Counted from the stretch's first letter, positions 16,399-25,766 are shown. The stretch is 34,191 nt of DNA from an uncultured Roseburia sp. (GCA_900753715.1 CAAEAE010000117.1:1-34191), one strand, 5' to 3'. Notes: generated by a model not told the origin, from the sequence alone. Program-made: numbers and translations.

Positions 16399-18270
16399 AT
16401 GTTTAATATTGCAGAAGAATTAAAAAAACTCCCGGATCAGCCGGGAGTTTATATTATGCACGACAGTAAGGATGCCATTATCTATATCGGAAAAGCGGTA
16501 AGTCTTACCAAGCGTGTGCATCAGTATTTTCAGGCAAGCCACGACGAGGGCATCAAAAAGGCGCAGATGGTAAAACAGATTGCCCGCTTCGAGTATATTG
16601 TAACGGACTCGGAGCTTGAGGCGCTGGTGCTCGAGTGTAACCTGATTAAAGAGCACAGGCCAAAATACAATACCATGCTGCGGGATGACAAGACCTATCC
16701 CTATATCAGAGTGACGCTTGGAGAAGATTTCCCGAGGGTCCTTTTTTCGCGTCAGCAGAAGAAAGACAAGTCGCGCTATTTTGGACCATACACGAGTGCC
16801 GGGGCGGTAAAGGATACGATAGAGCTGATGAACAAGCTTTATCAGCTTCGCACCTGCAACCGTTCTCTGCCAAGGGATACGGGCAAGGAGCGACCCTGCT
16901 TAAATTACCATATCCATCAGTGTATGGCTCCGTGTCAGGGCTATATCAGCAAGGAGGAATACTGCAAGCGTGTGGATGGTGCACTGGAATTTTTAAATGG
17001 CAATTATGCACCCATTTTAAAATCGTTAGAAGAGAAAATGCTTGATGCCTCAGACAAGATGGAATTTGAAAAGGCGATTGAATACCGGGAACTTTTAGGC
17101 AGTGTGAAGCAGATTGCGCAGAAGCAGAAGATTACGCATAACGATGGGGAGGATAAGGATATCATCGCAATGGCGGCAGACGACCGGGATGCGGTGGTAC
17201 AGGTATTCTTCGTGCGGGATGGAAAGTTAATAGGACGCGACCATTTTTATGTACGCATCGGAAATGATGACACGAGAGCACAGATATTAACTACATTCAT
17301 AAAACAGTTTTATGCGGGAACTCCGATGATTCCGAAGGAAATCATGCTGCCACAGGAAATCGAAGACCCGGAGGTTGTCGGGGAATGGCTGAGCGCAAGG
17401 CGTGGAAGTAAAGTGTATCTTCGGGTTCCACAAAAAGGCATGAAGGAAAAGTTAGTGGAGTTAGCATACAAAAATGCGCTGCTGGTATTATCGCAGGATA
17501 AAGAGAAGCTAAAGCGCGAGGAAGGCCGTACCATCGGGGCGATGAAAGAAATTTCAGAACTGATGGGACTAAAGGATATCTCGAGGGTAGAGGCATATGA
17601 TATTTCCAATATCAGTGGATTCGAGTCGGTAGGCTCGATGATTGTCTACGAGAAGGGAAAACCAAAGCGCAGCGACTACCGCAAATTCAAGCTGCGCACG
17701 GTGACGGGACCGGATGATTACGCATCGATGTATGAGGTGCTGACCAGAAGATTCACGCACGGTATGCAGGAACAGGAAGAACTAGAGGAAAAAGACCTGT
17801 CAGAGGAATACGGAAGCTTTACACGTTTTCCGGATTTGATTATGATGGACGGTGGACGCGGGCAGGTAAACATTGCACTCAAAGTGTTATCAGAACTGGG
17901 TCTTTCTATCCCGGTCTGTGGAATGGTAAAAGATGATAATCATAGAACGCGCGGATTGTATTATAATAATGAAGAAATCCCGATTGACCGTTATGGAGAA
18001 GGGTTTAAGCTGATTACCCGCATCCAGGACGAAGCGCACCGGTTCGCCATCGAATATCACCGTTCCTTACGAAGCAAAGAACAGGTACATTCGGTGCTTG
18101 ATGATATTCCGGGAATCGGTCCTGCGAGAAGAAAGGCACTGATGCGCAAATACCAGTCCTTAGAGGCAATCCGCAATGCCACGAGAGAGGATTTACAGGA
18201 AACGGAATCCATGAGTCCGCAGGCGGCGGAAGCAGTGTATCTGTTTTTTCACAAAGAAGCGGAAGCGTAG
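16399..18270 (+). CDS. uvrC: excinuclease ABC subunit C
   Basis: A 623-residue UvrC, the nuclease that makes both incisions in nucleotide excision repair. The N-terminal GIY-YIG domain (PGVYIM at 15-20, IIYIGKA at 27-33) makes the 3' cut. A cysteine cluster lies near residues 150-190, and a UVR UvrB-binding segment near 205-240. The RNase H-like domain ([23 protein letters not shown]) makes the 5' cut. Tandem helix-hairpin-helix motifs ([13 protein letters not shown]) end the chain. ATG at 16399 follows GAGG by five bases; an upstream in-frame ATG at 16354 lies inside ftsH without a binding site. Confidence 0.96.
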   Translation: MFNIAEELKKLPDQPGVYIMHDSKDAIIYIGKAVSLTKRVHQYFQASHDEGIKKAQMVKQIARFEYIVTDSELEALVLECNLIKEHRPKYNTMLRDDKTYPYIRVTLGEDFPRVLFSRQQKKDKSRYFGPYTSAGAVKDTIELMNKLYQLRTCNRSLPRDTGKERPCLNYHIHQCMAPCQGYISKEEYCKRVDGALEFLNGNYAPILKSLEEKMLDASDKMEFEKAIEYRELLGSVKQIAQKQKITHNDGEDKDIIAMAADDRDAVVQVFFVRDGKLIGRDHFYVRIGNDDTRAQILTTFIKQFYAGTPMIPKEIMLPQEIEDPEVVGEWLSARRGSKVYLRVPQKGMKEKLVELAYKNALLVLSQDKEKLKREEGRTIGAMKEISELMGLKDISRVEAYDISNISGFESVGSMIVYEKGKPKRSDYRKFKLRTVTGPDDYASMYEVLTRRFTHGMQEQEELEEKDLSEEYGSFTRFPDLIMMDGGRGQVNIALKVLSELGLSIPVCGMVKDDNHRTRGLYYNNEEIPIDRYGEGFKLITRIQDEAHRFAIEYHRSLRSKEQVHSVLDDIPGIGPARRKALMRKYQSLEAIRNATREDLQETESMSPQAAEAVYLFFHKEAEA

Positions 18271-18280
18271 AGTCAGCGGC

Positions 18281-18309
18281 TTGAAGAATCGGGATAACTG
18301 TGCTATATT
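18281..18309 (+). promoter_or_regulatory. sigma-A promoter of the hprK cluster
   Basis: TTGAAG (18281-18286), exactly 17 bases, TATATT (18304-18309). It begins 10 bases after the uvrC stop. A perfect palindrome follows at the expected transcription start. Confidence 0.72.
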
Positions 18310-18313
18310 GAGA

Positions 18314-18326
18314 GTGATCAGATCAC
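18314..18326 (+). promoter_or_regulatory. operator-like palindrome at the hprK transcription start
   Basis: GTGATC-A-GATCAC, a perfect 13-base inverted repeat, four bases downstream of the -10 and before the GGAGG of hprK. Its position at the likely +1 suits a repressor site. The binding protein is not known. Confidence 0.5.
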
Positions 18327-18344
18327 ACACGGAGGAGAGCGATT

Positions 18345-19292
18345 ATGGGTAACAGTAATGGTGTTGGAGTTGCAAAAGTGGCACAGATTATGGATCTGCG
18401 GAACTTTATGCCGGATATGGAATTAAAGGGACACCGCATCATGGTAAGTGATGTGAACCGTCCTGCCTTACAGCTAAGTGGTTATTTTGAGCATTTCGAG
18501 CAGTCGCGTGTTCAGATTATCGGTACGGTAGAATATACCTACCTGCAGCAGTTAGATGAGGAGAAGAAGGAACAGATTTATCGGGAATTTATGTCATACG
18601 ATATCCCGTGCGTTATTTTCTGTCGGGACCTAAAGCCGGATGACACATTTTTACGTTGTGCGATGGACAACGACATCCCGGTTCTTGGAACCAGACGCAC
18701 CACATCTGCATTTATGGCAGAGTTAATCTACTGTCTGAGCGAACAGCTTGCACCCTGCATCACCATTCACGGAGTGCTGGTAGATGTTTACGGTGAGGGA
18801 ATCCTCATTATGGGCGAGAGTGGAATCGGTAAGAGCGAGGCAGCACTCGAGCTTGTGCGACGCGGGCACCGACTTGTTACGGACGATGTAGTTGAAATAC
18901 GCAAAATCAACGAGCATATGCTGGTGGGAACTTCACCGGATATCACCCGTTATTTTATCGAGCTTCGAGGCATCGGAATCATCGATGTAAAGACGCTTTA
19001 CGGAGTGGAATGTGTAAAGGAAAAACAGCAGATTGACCTGGTAATCAAGTTGGAGGACTGGAAGAAGGAAAATGAATATGACCGTCTGGGACTCGAGGAA
19101 GAATACACAGAATTCCTTGGAAACAAAGTGGTATGTCATTCATTGCCAATCCGTCCGGGACGAAATCTTGCCGTTATCTGTGAGACGGCGGCCGTAAATC
19201 ACAGACAGAAAAAGATGGGATACAATGCCGCACAGGAATTATACCGCCGCGTGCAGGAGAATCTGACAAAGAAGTCTGAGGACGAGGAATAG
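18345..19292 (+). CDS. hprK: HPr(Ser) kinase/phosphorylase
   Basis: A 315-residue HprK/P, which phosphorylates and dephosphorylates the regulatory serine of HPr and Crh and so drives carbon catabolite control in Firmicutes. The C-terminal kinase domain has IHGVLVDVYG (His142), Walker A GESGIGKS (157-164), and the family signature ELRGIGIIDV (206-215). The N-terminal half is the usual regulatory domain. GGAGG is about nine bases before ATG. A possible protein substrate, a Crh-like HPr, is encoded five genes downstream. Confidence 0.96.
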   Translation: MGNSNGVGVAKVAQIMDLRNFMPDMELKGHRIMVSDVNRPALQLSGYFEHFEQSRVQIIGTVEYTYLQQLDEEKKEQIYREFMSYDIPCVIFCRDLKPDDTFLRCAMDNDIPVLGTRRTTSAFMAELIYCLSEQLAPCITIHGVLVDVYGEGILIMGESGIGKSEAALELVRRGHRLVTDDVVEIRKINEHMLVGTSPDITRYFIELRGIGIIDVKTLYGVECVKEKQQIDLVIKLEDWKKENEYDRLGLEEEYTEFLGNKVVCHSLPIRPGRNLAVICETAAVNHRQKKMGYNAAQELYRRVQENLTKKSEDEE

Positions 19293-19304
19293 GAGAGACT
19301 GAAA

Positions 19305-20708
19305 ATGGAAAGAAAGAATGCCTGGGAGAAATACCCAGAAGGAACAAAAAGAAATGAAGTATTTGATTTTGCAGAGCATTACCGCAAATTTATCTCTGAC
19401 TGCAAGACAGAGCGTGAGTGTGTAAACTACTTTGTAGAGAAGGCAGAGAAGGCAGGCTTTGCAAACCTTGATAAAGTGATTGCAGAGAATAAAACCTTAA
19501 AAGCAGGTGATAAGGTTTACGCAAACAATATGGGAAAAGGAATGGCACTGTTTGTAATCGGTAAAAAAGAGATGCAGGAAGGAATGAACATCCTTGGTGC
19601 GCATATCGATTCCCCGCGTATGGATTTAAAACAGGATCCGTTATACGAGGATACCGATTTCGCAATGCTTGACACCCATTATTATGGCGGTATCAAGAAA
19701 TACCAGTGGGTAACTCTTCCGCTTGCATTACACGGTGTGATTGCAAAGAAGGACGGAAGTGTCGTAAAAGTTTCTATCGGAGACAAGCCGGGTGACCCGG
19801 TATTTGGTGTCAGCGACCTGTTAATTCACCTTTCCGGTGAACAGTTAGAGAAGAAGGGAGCAAAGGTAATCGAGGGAGAGAACCTTGACCTTCTGGTTGG
19901 AAGCATCCCGGCAGAGGAAAAAGAAGACAGCGATGAGAAAATCAAAGAAAAAGTAAAAGCAAATATCATGAATCTTCTTGAAAAGGAATATGGTATAGAG
20001 GAAGAAGATTTTCTTTCTGCTGAAATTGAAGTGGTTCCGGCAGGAGAGGCAAGAGACTACGGCTTTGACCGCAGCATGATTATGGGTTACGGACATGATG
20101 ACCGTGTCTGTGCATATCCTTCTTACAAGGCGATTGCAGAGATGAAGGATCCGGAGTACACCAGCGTTTGCCTGCTTGTTGATAAGGAAGAAATCGGAAG
20201 CGTGGGCGCAAGCGGAATGGAATCCCGTTTCTTTGAAAATACGGTTGCAGAGGTCATGAACGCTGCCGGAGATTATTCCGAATTAAAATTAAGACGTGCG
20301 TTAAAGAATTCCAGAGTGCTTTCTTCTGACGTGTCTGCAGCATTTGACCCGAACTTCCCATCCGTTATGACAAAGCGCAATACCGCTTATTTCGGAAAAG
20401 GACTTGTATTCAACAAGTACACCGGTGCCAGAGGAAAATCTGGTTCTAATGATGCCAATGCAGAATATGTCGGAGCACTGCGTCAGCTCTGTGACAAGAA
20501 TGAAATCGCATTCCAGACAGCAGAGCTTGGAAAAGTTGACCAGGGCGGCGGCGGAACCATCGCTTACATTCTTGCAAACTACGGAATGAGTGTTATCGAC
20601 AGCGGTGTTCCAGTGTTAAATATGCACGCACCATGGGAAATCATCAGTAAGGTAGACCTGTATGAGGCATACAGAGGATATGTTGCATTCTTAAAAGAAA
20701 TGGCATAA
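19305..20708 (+). CDS. M18 family zinc aminopeptidase
   Basis: A 467-residue M18 (aminopeptidase I) metallopeptidase, which removes N-terminal amino acids inside the cell. Metal and catalytic motifs visible: GAHIDSPR (His of the first metal ligand), the DKEEIGSVGASG segment with the Glu pair, GYGHDDRVCAYPS, and a late NMHAPWEIIS with the C-terminal His ligand. The length is normal. It begins 12 bases after hprK with AGGAGA upstream of ATG, so it belongs to the same transcript. Its link to hprK or murB is conserved neighbourhood rather than known function. Confidence 0.92.
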   Translation: MERKNAWEKYPEGTKRNEVFDFAEHYRKFISDCKTERECVNYFVEKAEKAGFANLDKVIAENKTLKAGDKVYANNMGKGMALFVIGKKEMQEGMNILGAHIDSPRMDLKQDPLYEDTDFAMLDTHYYGGIKKYQWVTLPLALHGVIAKKDGSVVKVSIGDKPGDPVFGVSDLLIHLSGEQLEKKGAKVIEGENLDLLVGSIPAEEKEDSDEKIKEKVKANIMNLLEKEYGIEEEDFLSAEIEVVPAGEARDYGFDRSMIMGYGHDDRVCAYPSYKAIAEMKDPEYTSVCLLVDKEEIGSVGASGMESRFFENTVAEVMNAAGDYSELKLRRALKNSRVLSSDVSAAFDPNFPSVMTKRNTAYFGKGLVFNKYTGARGKSGSNDANAEYVGALRQLCDKNEIAFQTAELGKVDQGGGGTIAYILANYGMSVIDSGVPVLNMHAPWEIISKVDLYEAYRGYVAFLKEMA

Positions 20709-20733
20709 ATCTTTATAAAGTAAGGAAGAAAAA

Positions 20734-21642
20734 ATGAATCAGCAGTTTGTGGAAGCATTAAAAAGAAGCATAGGGCAGGAAAAAGTGTTTGAGCAGGAGC
20801 CGATGAAACGTCATACGACGTTTCGTGTCGGCGGTCCGGCGGACGTGCTTGTACGACCGGCAGCAGGGGAGCTTTCGGAAGTTCTTGCACTGTGCAGAGA
20901 CCATGAGATTCCTTATTTCATTATCGGAAACGGAAGTAATCTTCTTGTCGGAGATAAGGGAATCCGCGGACTGGTGATTGAGATGACCGGAGACAGGGAA
21001 CTGTTGACGGTAACAGGAAATGTGCTGACTGTGGGTGCGGGCGTTCTGCTCGCACGCGCGGCGCGCAAAGCCGCAGAAGAAGGACTTTGCGGGATGGAAT
21101 TTGCCGCAGGAATTCCGGGAAGCATCGGCGGTGCAGTTGTGATGAACGCCGGAGCTTACGGCGGCGAAATGAAAGATATCATAGAGTCTGTGAAAGTTTT
21201 AACAAAAGATGGAGACGAAAAGCGGCTTACCAGGGAAGGACTTGCGCTTGGCTACCGCACAAGCTGTATTATTCCGAAACAGTATATTGTGACAGAAGCG
21301 GTTTTAAAGCTGGAACAGGGCGACCGCACACAGATAGAAGCCAGGATGGAAGAATTAAAGCAGAAACGTGTGGAGAAACAGCCACTTGAATATCCGAGTG
21401 CAGGAAGCACCTTTAAGCGCCCGGAGGGATATTTTGCAGGGAAACTGATTATGGATGCCGGGTTAAGAGGCTATCAGGTCGGCGGTGCACAGGTTTCGGA
21501 GAAGCACTGTGGGTTTGTGATTAACAGAGGGGACGCAACGGCGGCGGATATCTGCCGTTTAATGGAAGATGTGCGTGAGAACGTGCAGAAGCAGTTTGGC
21601 GTGACCTTGGAACCAGAAGTAAAGTTGGTTGGTGAGTTTTAG
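20734..21642 (+). CDS. murB: UDP-N-acetylmuramate dehydrogenase
   Basis: A 302-residue FAD enzyme that reduces UDP-GlcNAc-enolpyruvate to UDP-MurNAc, an early step of peptidoglycan synthesis. The FAD domain shows HTTFRVGGPAD, the IGNGSNLLVGD loop and GIPGSIGGAVVMNAGAYGGE. The C-terminal domain has the catalytic Ser in YPSAGSTFKRP and the late Glu in LEPEVKLVGEF. It is type II length (no extra loop), as in most Gram-positives. AAGG lies about eight bases before ATG. Confidence 0.96.
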   Translation: MNQQFVEALKRSIGQEKVFEQEPMKRHTTFRVGGPADVLVRPAAGELSEVLALCRDHEIPYFIIGNGSNLLVGDKGIRGLVIEMTGDRELLTVTGNVLTVGAGVLLARAARKAAEEGLCGMEFAAGIPGSIGGAVVMNAGAYGGEMKDIIESVKVLTKDGDEKRLTREGLALGYRTSCIIPKQYIVTEAVLKLEQGDRTQIEARMEELKQKRVEKQPLEYPSAGSTFKRPEGYFAGKLIMDAGLRGYQVGGAQVSEKHCGFVINRGDATAADICRLMEDVRENVQKQFGVTLEPEVKLVGEF

Positions 21643-21651
21643 GAGGCAGTT

Positions 21652-22527
21652 ATGAAATTTGTGATATTGACAGGAATGTCTGGAGCGGGAAAAAGTACGG
21701 CAATCAAGATGATGGAAGATATGGGATTTTTCTGTGTGGATAATCTGCCAATACCATTGTTAGAAAAATTTGTGGAGCTGTCGAGTCTGCAAAGCGCCAA
21801 GTTACAGAAGGTGGCAGTCGGAATTGATATCCGGAGCGGACAGGCACTCGGAGAAATGAAAGAAATTCTGGAACGGATTCGCGCAAAGGGAGCAGGCTAT
21901 GAGATTTTGTTCTTAGATGCCGAGGATTCGGTTCTGGTCAAACGATACAAAGAGACGAGAAGAAACCACCCATTATCCGGCGGGGAACGCGTGGATAAGG
22001 GAATTGAGGAAGAAAGAAGCCGTCTGAAGTTTTTAAAGGAACAGGCGGATTACATTATAGATACCAGCCAGCTTCTGACAAGAGAGCTGAAAATTGAGCT
22101 GGAAAAAATTTTTATACAGAATCAGGACTATAAGAATCTGTTTATTACCATACTATCTTTTGGATTCAAGTATGGAATTCCAAATGATTCTGACCTGGTT
22201 TTTGACGTGCGTTTCCTGCCGAACCCTTACTATGTGGAAGGACTTCGCCAGAAGACAGGAAATGACAAAGAGATTCAGGATTATGTAATGCAGTTTGAGG
22301 AAGCACATATTTTTCTGGATAAGCTGACAGATATGCTGGAATTCCTGATTCCGAATTATATTACGGAGGGAAAGAACCAGCTTGTCATATCCATCGGATG
22401 TACCGGTGGAAAGCATCGTTCCGTGACACTTGCAAATGAAATATACAAGCGTTTATCCAGCAGAAAAGAGTTCGGACTTAAGATTGAACACCGCGATATC
22501 ACGAAGGATGCACAGAGAGGTAAATAA
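21652..22527 (+). CDS. rapZ: RapZ family nucleotide-binding protein (YvcJ)
   Basis: A 291-residue RapZ/YvcJ P-loop protein. The Walker A GMSGAGKST is at residues 8-16. LFLDAEDSVLVKRYKETRR-like conserved segments lie near residues 90-105, and the C-terminal domain has SIGCTGGKHRSV, the family signature. In Enterobacteria RapZ steers GlmZ RNA decay. In Firmicutes the protein is a nucleotide-binding factor of unclear role. AGGAGG lies six bases before ATG, and the gene begins nine bases after murB. The glmR/yvcK gene, usual between rapZ and whiA in Bacillus, is absent here. Confidence 0.94.
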   Translation: MKFVILTGMSGAGKSTAIKMMEDMGFFCVDNLPIPLLEKFVELSSLQSAKLQKVAVGIDIRSGQALGEMKEILERIRAKGAGYEILFLDAEDSVLVKRYKETRRNHPLSGGERVDKGIEEERSRLKFLKEQADYIIDTSQLLTRELKIELEKIFIQNQDYKNLFITILSFGFKYGIPNDSDLVFDVRFLPNPYYVEGLRQKTGNDKEIQDYVMQFEEAHIFLDKLTDMLEFLIPNYITEGKNQLVISIGCTGGKHRSVTLANEIYKRLSSRKEFGLKIEHRDITKDAQRGK

Positions 22528-22550
22528 ACCGGAAGAATGGAGACAAGCAG

Positions 22551-23423
22551 ATGTCATTTTCAAGTGAAGTAAAAGAAGAACTCTTCCGGCACATCGGAAA
22601 AAGCAGGCACTGCCAGTTGGCAGAATTAGCGGCGTTACTGGCATTTGACGGAAAGGCGCAGGTGGAGCAGGAAACGGTGTCCATTGAGCTTGGTACTGAA
22701 AATCCACTTTTGCTTGAGAAATACCAGAAGTTAGAAGAGAGCCTGTTTCCAGGAGAGAGAGCAGATGCAAAACGCATTTTGGAAGCCGTAAAAATGTGGG
22801 ATTCGGAAAACAAAATCCCGGTGGTCACAGATGTGGTGAACGGACTATTATTGCAGCAGGGATGTTGTAAGCGGGCATTTATCCGCGGTGCATTTCTTGC
22901 GGGAGGCTCCATCAGTGACCCGAATAAGTCCTACCACTTTGAAGTGGTCTGCCGGACACTCGCGCAGGCAAAACAGCTTCAGGAATGCATGAACAGCTTC
23001 GAGATGGATGCCAAGATTGTCGCCCGCAAAAAGTATCAGGTGGTTTACTTAAAGGAAGGCGCCCAGATTGTGGAGATGCTTGGGATTATGGAAGCTCATG
23101 TCGCACTTATGAATCTCGAAAATGTGCGGATTCTTAAGGAAATGCGCAATTCGGTCAACCGCCAGGTAAACTGTGAGACAGCAAATATCAGTAAGACGGT
23201 TAATGCTGCGGTAAAGCAGCTGGAAGATATTGAATATATCAAACAGACGGCGGGAATTGACAGTCTGCCTGAGAACTTAAAAGAGATTGCGCTGCTACGG
23301 CTGGAACATCCCGATGCAACATTAGGAGAACTGGGAACATATTTAGACCCGCCGGTCGGAAAGTCAGGGGTGAATCACAGACTGCGCAAAATCAGTGCGG
23401 TTGCAGATTCACTCAGAGCATGA
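22551..23423 (+). CDS. whiA: DNA-binding protein WhiA
   Basis: A 290-residue WhiA, a regulator with a degenerate LAGLIDADG homing-endonuclease-like N-terminal domain and a C-terminal helix-turn-helix. Visible features: SFSSEVKEEL at the start, RGAFLAGGSISDPNKSYH in the middle, NCETANISKTVNAA before the DNA-binding part, and LGELGTYLDPPVGKSGVNHRL in the helix-turn-helix. In Bacillus and Streptomyces it links growth to division and chromosome segregation. GGAG is eight bases before ATG. It is slightly shorter than the Bacillus protein, without visible loss of a motif. Confidence 0.95.
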   Translation: MSFSSEVKEELFRHIGKSRHCQLAELAALLAFDGKAQVEQETVSIELGTENPLLLEKYQKLEESLFPGERADAKRILEAVKMWDSENKIPVVTDVVNGLLLQQGCCKRAFIRGAFLAGGSISDPNKSYHFEVVCRTLAQAKQLQECMNSFEMDAKIVARKKYQVVYLKEGAQIVEMLGIMEAHVALMNLENVRILKEMRNSVNRQVNCETANISKTVNAAVKQLEDIEYIKQTAGIDSLPENLKEIALLRLEHPDATLGELGTYLDPPVGKSGVNHRLRKISAVADSLRA

Positions 23424-23449
23424 AAGATTCGAGGAAGAGAGGGAAAAGT

Positions 23450-23701
23450 ATGAAAAAAGAAGTCATTGTCCACATGAACGATGGAATGGAACCGAGACCG
23501 ATTGCCCTTTTGGTTCAGACGGCAAACCGTTACGGAAGTCAGATTTATCTGAACATGAAGGACAAGCACGTCAATGCAAAGAGCATTATGGGGATGATGA
23601 GCCTTGCATTGTTAAATGGTGAGAGTGTTACAATTGAAGCAGAAGGGGAAGATGCGGAAATGGCAGTTGCAGAAATCGAGCGTTTCCTCACACAGGCATA
23701 A
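23450..23701 (+). CDS. Crh-like HPr family protein lacking the PTS histidine
   Basis: An 83-residue HPr-fold protein. The usual active-site block GLHARPA is GMEPRPI here, so the phosphotransfer His15 is replaced by Glu (residue 14). The regulatory serine block AKSIMG is intact (Ser45, equivalent to HPr Ser46). This matches the logic of Bacillus Crh: no sugar transport phosphorylation, but a target of HprK/P and a CcpA partner. The position directly after whiA is also that of Bacillus crh. Start 23450 has GAGAGGG six bases upstream; the in-frame ATG at 23420 overlaps the whiA stop and has no binding site. Confidence 0.9.
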   Translation: MKKEVIVHMNDGMEPRPIALLVQTANRYGSQIYLNMKDKHVNAKSIMGMMSLALLNGESVTIEAEGEDAEMAVAEIERFLTQA

Positions 23702-23751
23702 TGCGCATTAAGAAGAGAGTATAAATAAAAAGATAAGGGTTGTAATGATTT

Positions 23752-24666
23752 ATGGAATTGATGGAAAAGAAAAAAAGATTATTATTTATCTTTAATCCGC
23801 ACTCCGGCAAAGCACAGATTAAAAACCAGCTTTTGGAAATTATTGACACGATGGTGAAGGCAGGCTATGAGGTCAATGCCTATCCGACGCAGGCGAGAGG
23901 CGATGCCATCGAGAAAGTGAAAAACGAAGCGGGAGAATATGACCTTGTGGTTTGCAGCGGCGGAGATGGAACACTGGATGAAGCCGTGACCGGAATGATG
24001 AGCCGGGAGGAAAAGAGGCCGCTCGGATACATACCTGCGGGAAGCACCAACGATTTTGCAACATCGCTTGGAATTCCCAAGGAAATGACAAAGGCAGCAG
24101 CCGTAGCTGTCAGAGGAACGCGGTTCCCGTGTGATATCGGGGCATTTAACGGGGACTATTTTGTGTATGTGGCAGCATTTGGGCTGTTTACCGAGGTCTC
24201 CTATAAGACAAGCCAGGAATGGAAAAATGTGTTAGGACATGCCGCTTATATTTTAGAGGGGATGAAGAGCCTGCACGATATTCTGTCTTATCATATGCAG
24301 GTGGAATATGATAACATCCGGATTCAGGATGAATTTATTTATGGAATGATTACGAATTCTACATCGGTAGGTGGATTTAAAGGCATGACCGGCAAGGATG
24401 TAAAATTAGATGACGGACTGTTTGAGGTGACGTTAATTAAAAATCCGAAAAACCCGATAGAGCTGAATGAAATTATTGCATCGTTGATTAACCTCGTGGA
24501 CGATACAGATATGATTTATTCATTTAAGGCGAGTAAGGTCAAATTTACGTCCAGAGAGAAAATTTCCTGGACACTTGATGGGGAATATGGTGGAGACCAT
24601 GACGAGCTAGAGGTAAAGAACCTGCATCAGGCGGTGGAGATTATGGTTGACCGCAGGGAAGAATAA
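23752..24666 (+). CDS. diacylglycerol kinase family lipid kinase (YegS/DgkB type)
   Basis: A 304-residue lipid kinase of the DagK catalytic family. Motifs: LFIFNPHSGKA at the N-terminus, the nucleotide-binding CSGGDGTLDEAV, and IPAGSTNDFATSLGIP. Family members phosphorylate diacylglycerol or related lipids and recycle them into phospholipid synthesis; the exact substrate is not readable. ATAAGGG lies 12 bases before ATG 23752, rather far, so the second Met (23761) is possible but no better placed. The fba promoter overlaps its 3' end. Confidence 0.9.
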   Translation: MELMEKKKRLLFIFNPHSGKAQIKNQLLEIIDTMVKAGYEVNAYPTQARGDAIEKVKNEAGEYDLVVCSGGDGTLDEAVTGMMSREEKRPLGYIPAGSTNDFATSLGIPKEMTKAAAVAVRGTRFPCDIGAFNGDYFVYVAAFGLFTEVSYKTSQEWKNVLGHAAYILEGMKSLHDILSYHMQVEYDNIRIQDEFIYGMITNSTSVGGFKGMTGKDVKLDDGLFEVTLIKNPKNPIELNEIIASLINLVDDTDMIYSFKASKVKFTSREKISWTLDGEYGGDHDELEVKNLHQAVEIMVDRREE

Positions 24667-24675
24667 GAATATAAT
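24647..24675 (+). promoter_or_regulatory. sigma-A promoter of fba
   Basis: TTGACC (24647-24652), exactly 17 bases, perfect TATAAT (24670-24675). The -35 lies inside the last codons of the lipid kinase gene. Confidence 0.82.
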
Positions 24676-24714
24676 AGGAAACGGGTAAAAATATTAAATT
24701 ATGGAGGAATCATT

Positions 24715-25581
24715 ATGTTAGTATCTGCAAAAGAAATGTTAGACAAAGCAAAAGCTGGTCACTATGCAGTTGGTCAGTTTAACATCAACAACTTAGAGTG
24801 GACAAAATCCATTCTTTTAACTGCACAGGAGTTAAATTCTCCGGTTATCCTTGGTGTTTCCGAGGGTGCAGGTAAGTATATGACAGGTTTCAAGACCGTA
24901 GCAGCTATGGTAAAGGCCATGGATGAAGAACTTGGAATTACCGTTCCGGTTGCATTACACTTAGATCATGGTACCTACGAAGGATGCTATAAGTGCATCA
25001 AAGCAGGTTTCACCTCTATCATGTTTGATGGTTCTCACTATCCAATCGAAGAGAACGTTGCAAAGACAAAAGAATTAGTAGCAGTTGCTCACGGCATGGG
25101 AATGTCTATCGAAGCTGAAGTTGGTTCTATCGGCGGAGAAGAAGACGGTGTTGTAGGAATGGGCGAGTGCGCAGATCCGGACGAGTGCAAGGCAATCGCA
25201 GACCTTGGGGTTGATATGCTTGCAGCAGGTATCGGTAATATCCATGGTAAATACCCGGCAAACTGGGCTGGATTAAGCTTCGAGACCTTAGCAGCAGTTC
25301 AGGAGAAGACAGGTGCTATGCCGTTAGTCCTTCACGGTGGTACAGGTATCCCGGCTGATATGATTAAGAAAGCAATCGACCTTGGTGTATCCAAGATTAA
25401 CGTAAATACAGAGTGCCAGTTATCTTTCCAGGAAGCTACCCGCAAGTACATCGAAGCTGGAAAAGACTTAGAGGGTAAGGGATTCGATCCTCGTAAGTTA
25501 TTAGCTCCGGGTGCAGAAGCAATCAAAGCAACTGTAAAAGAGAAAATGGAATTATTCGGTTCTGTAGGCAAAGCAAACTAA
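24715..25581 (+). CDS. fba: class II fructose-bisphosphate aldolase
   Basis: A 288-residue zinc-dependent aldolase that splits fructose-1,6-bisphosphate in glycolysis. Motifs: GQFNINNLEW at the N-terminus, ALHLDHGTYE (metal-binding His region), IMFDGSHYP, IEAEVGSIGGEEDG, GIGNIHGKYP and VLHGGTGIP, and the phosphate-binding INVNTECQ. The length fits the short Gram-positive form (FbaA type). GGAGG is seven bases before ATG. Codon choice is strongly biased, as expected for an abundant enzyme, and it has its own near-consensus promoter. Confidence 0.96.
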   Translation: MLVSAKEMLDKAKAGHYAVGQFNINNLEWTKSILLTAQELNSPVILGVSEGAGKYMTGFKTVAAMVKAMDEELGITVPVALHLDHGTYEGCYKCIKAGFTSIMFDGSHYPIEENVAKTKELVAVAHGMGMSIEAEVGSIGGEEDGVVGMGECADPDECKAIADLGVDMLAAGIGNIHGKYPANWAGLSFETLAAVQEKTGAMPLVLHGGTGIPADMIKKAIDLGVSKINVNTECQLSFQEATRKYIEAGKDLEGKGFDPRKLLAPGAEAIKATVKEKMELFGSVGKAN

Positions 25582-25669
25582 TTCACTTGTTGAAAGTGCC
25601 GAAAAACGTCTGAATTTGTAAAGTAATTTAGAAAAAGTTTATAAATTTCAATTTTTGTTTAAATTCTAC

Positions 25670-25698
25670 TTGAAATTCAGAAGAAAGTGCGGTATCTT
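25670..25698 (+). promoter_or_regulatory. probable promoter of the glnN leader
   Basis: TTGAAA (25670-25675), exactly 17 bases, TATCTT (25693-25698). The -10 lies inside a perfect inverted repeat GGTAT-CTTA-ATACC (25691-25704), a possible operator. No gene starts before the terminator at 25732, so the transcript would be a leader for glnN. Confidence 0.5.
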
Positions 25699-25731
25699 AA
25701 TACCAACGAAATAAATGTGAGAGATGAACAA

Positions 25732-25766
25732 GGGTGTTCCAATAAGCTTGGAATGCCCTTTTTTTT
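25732..25766 (+). terminator. intrinsic terminator between fba and glnN
   Basis: GGGTGTTCCA pairs with TGGAATGCCC (two wobbles) and is followed by eight T. It is 150 bases after the fba stop and 107 before the glnN start. It can end fba transcripts or attenuate transcripts from the promoter at 25670. Confidence 0.9.
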
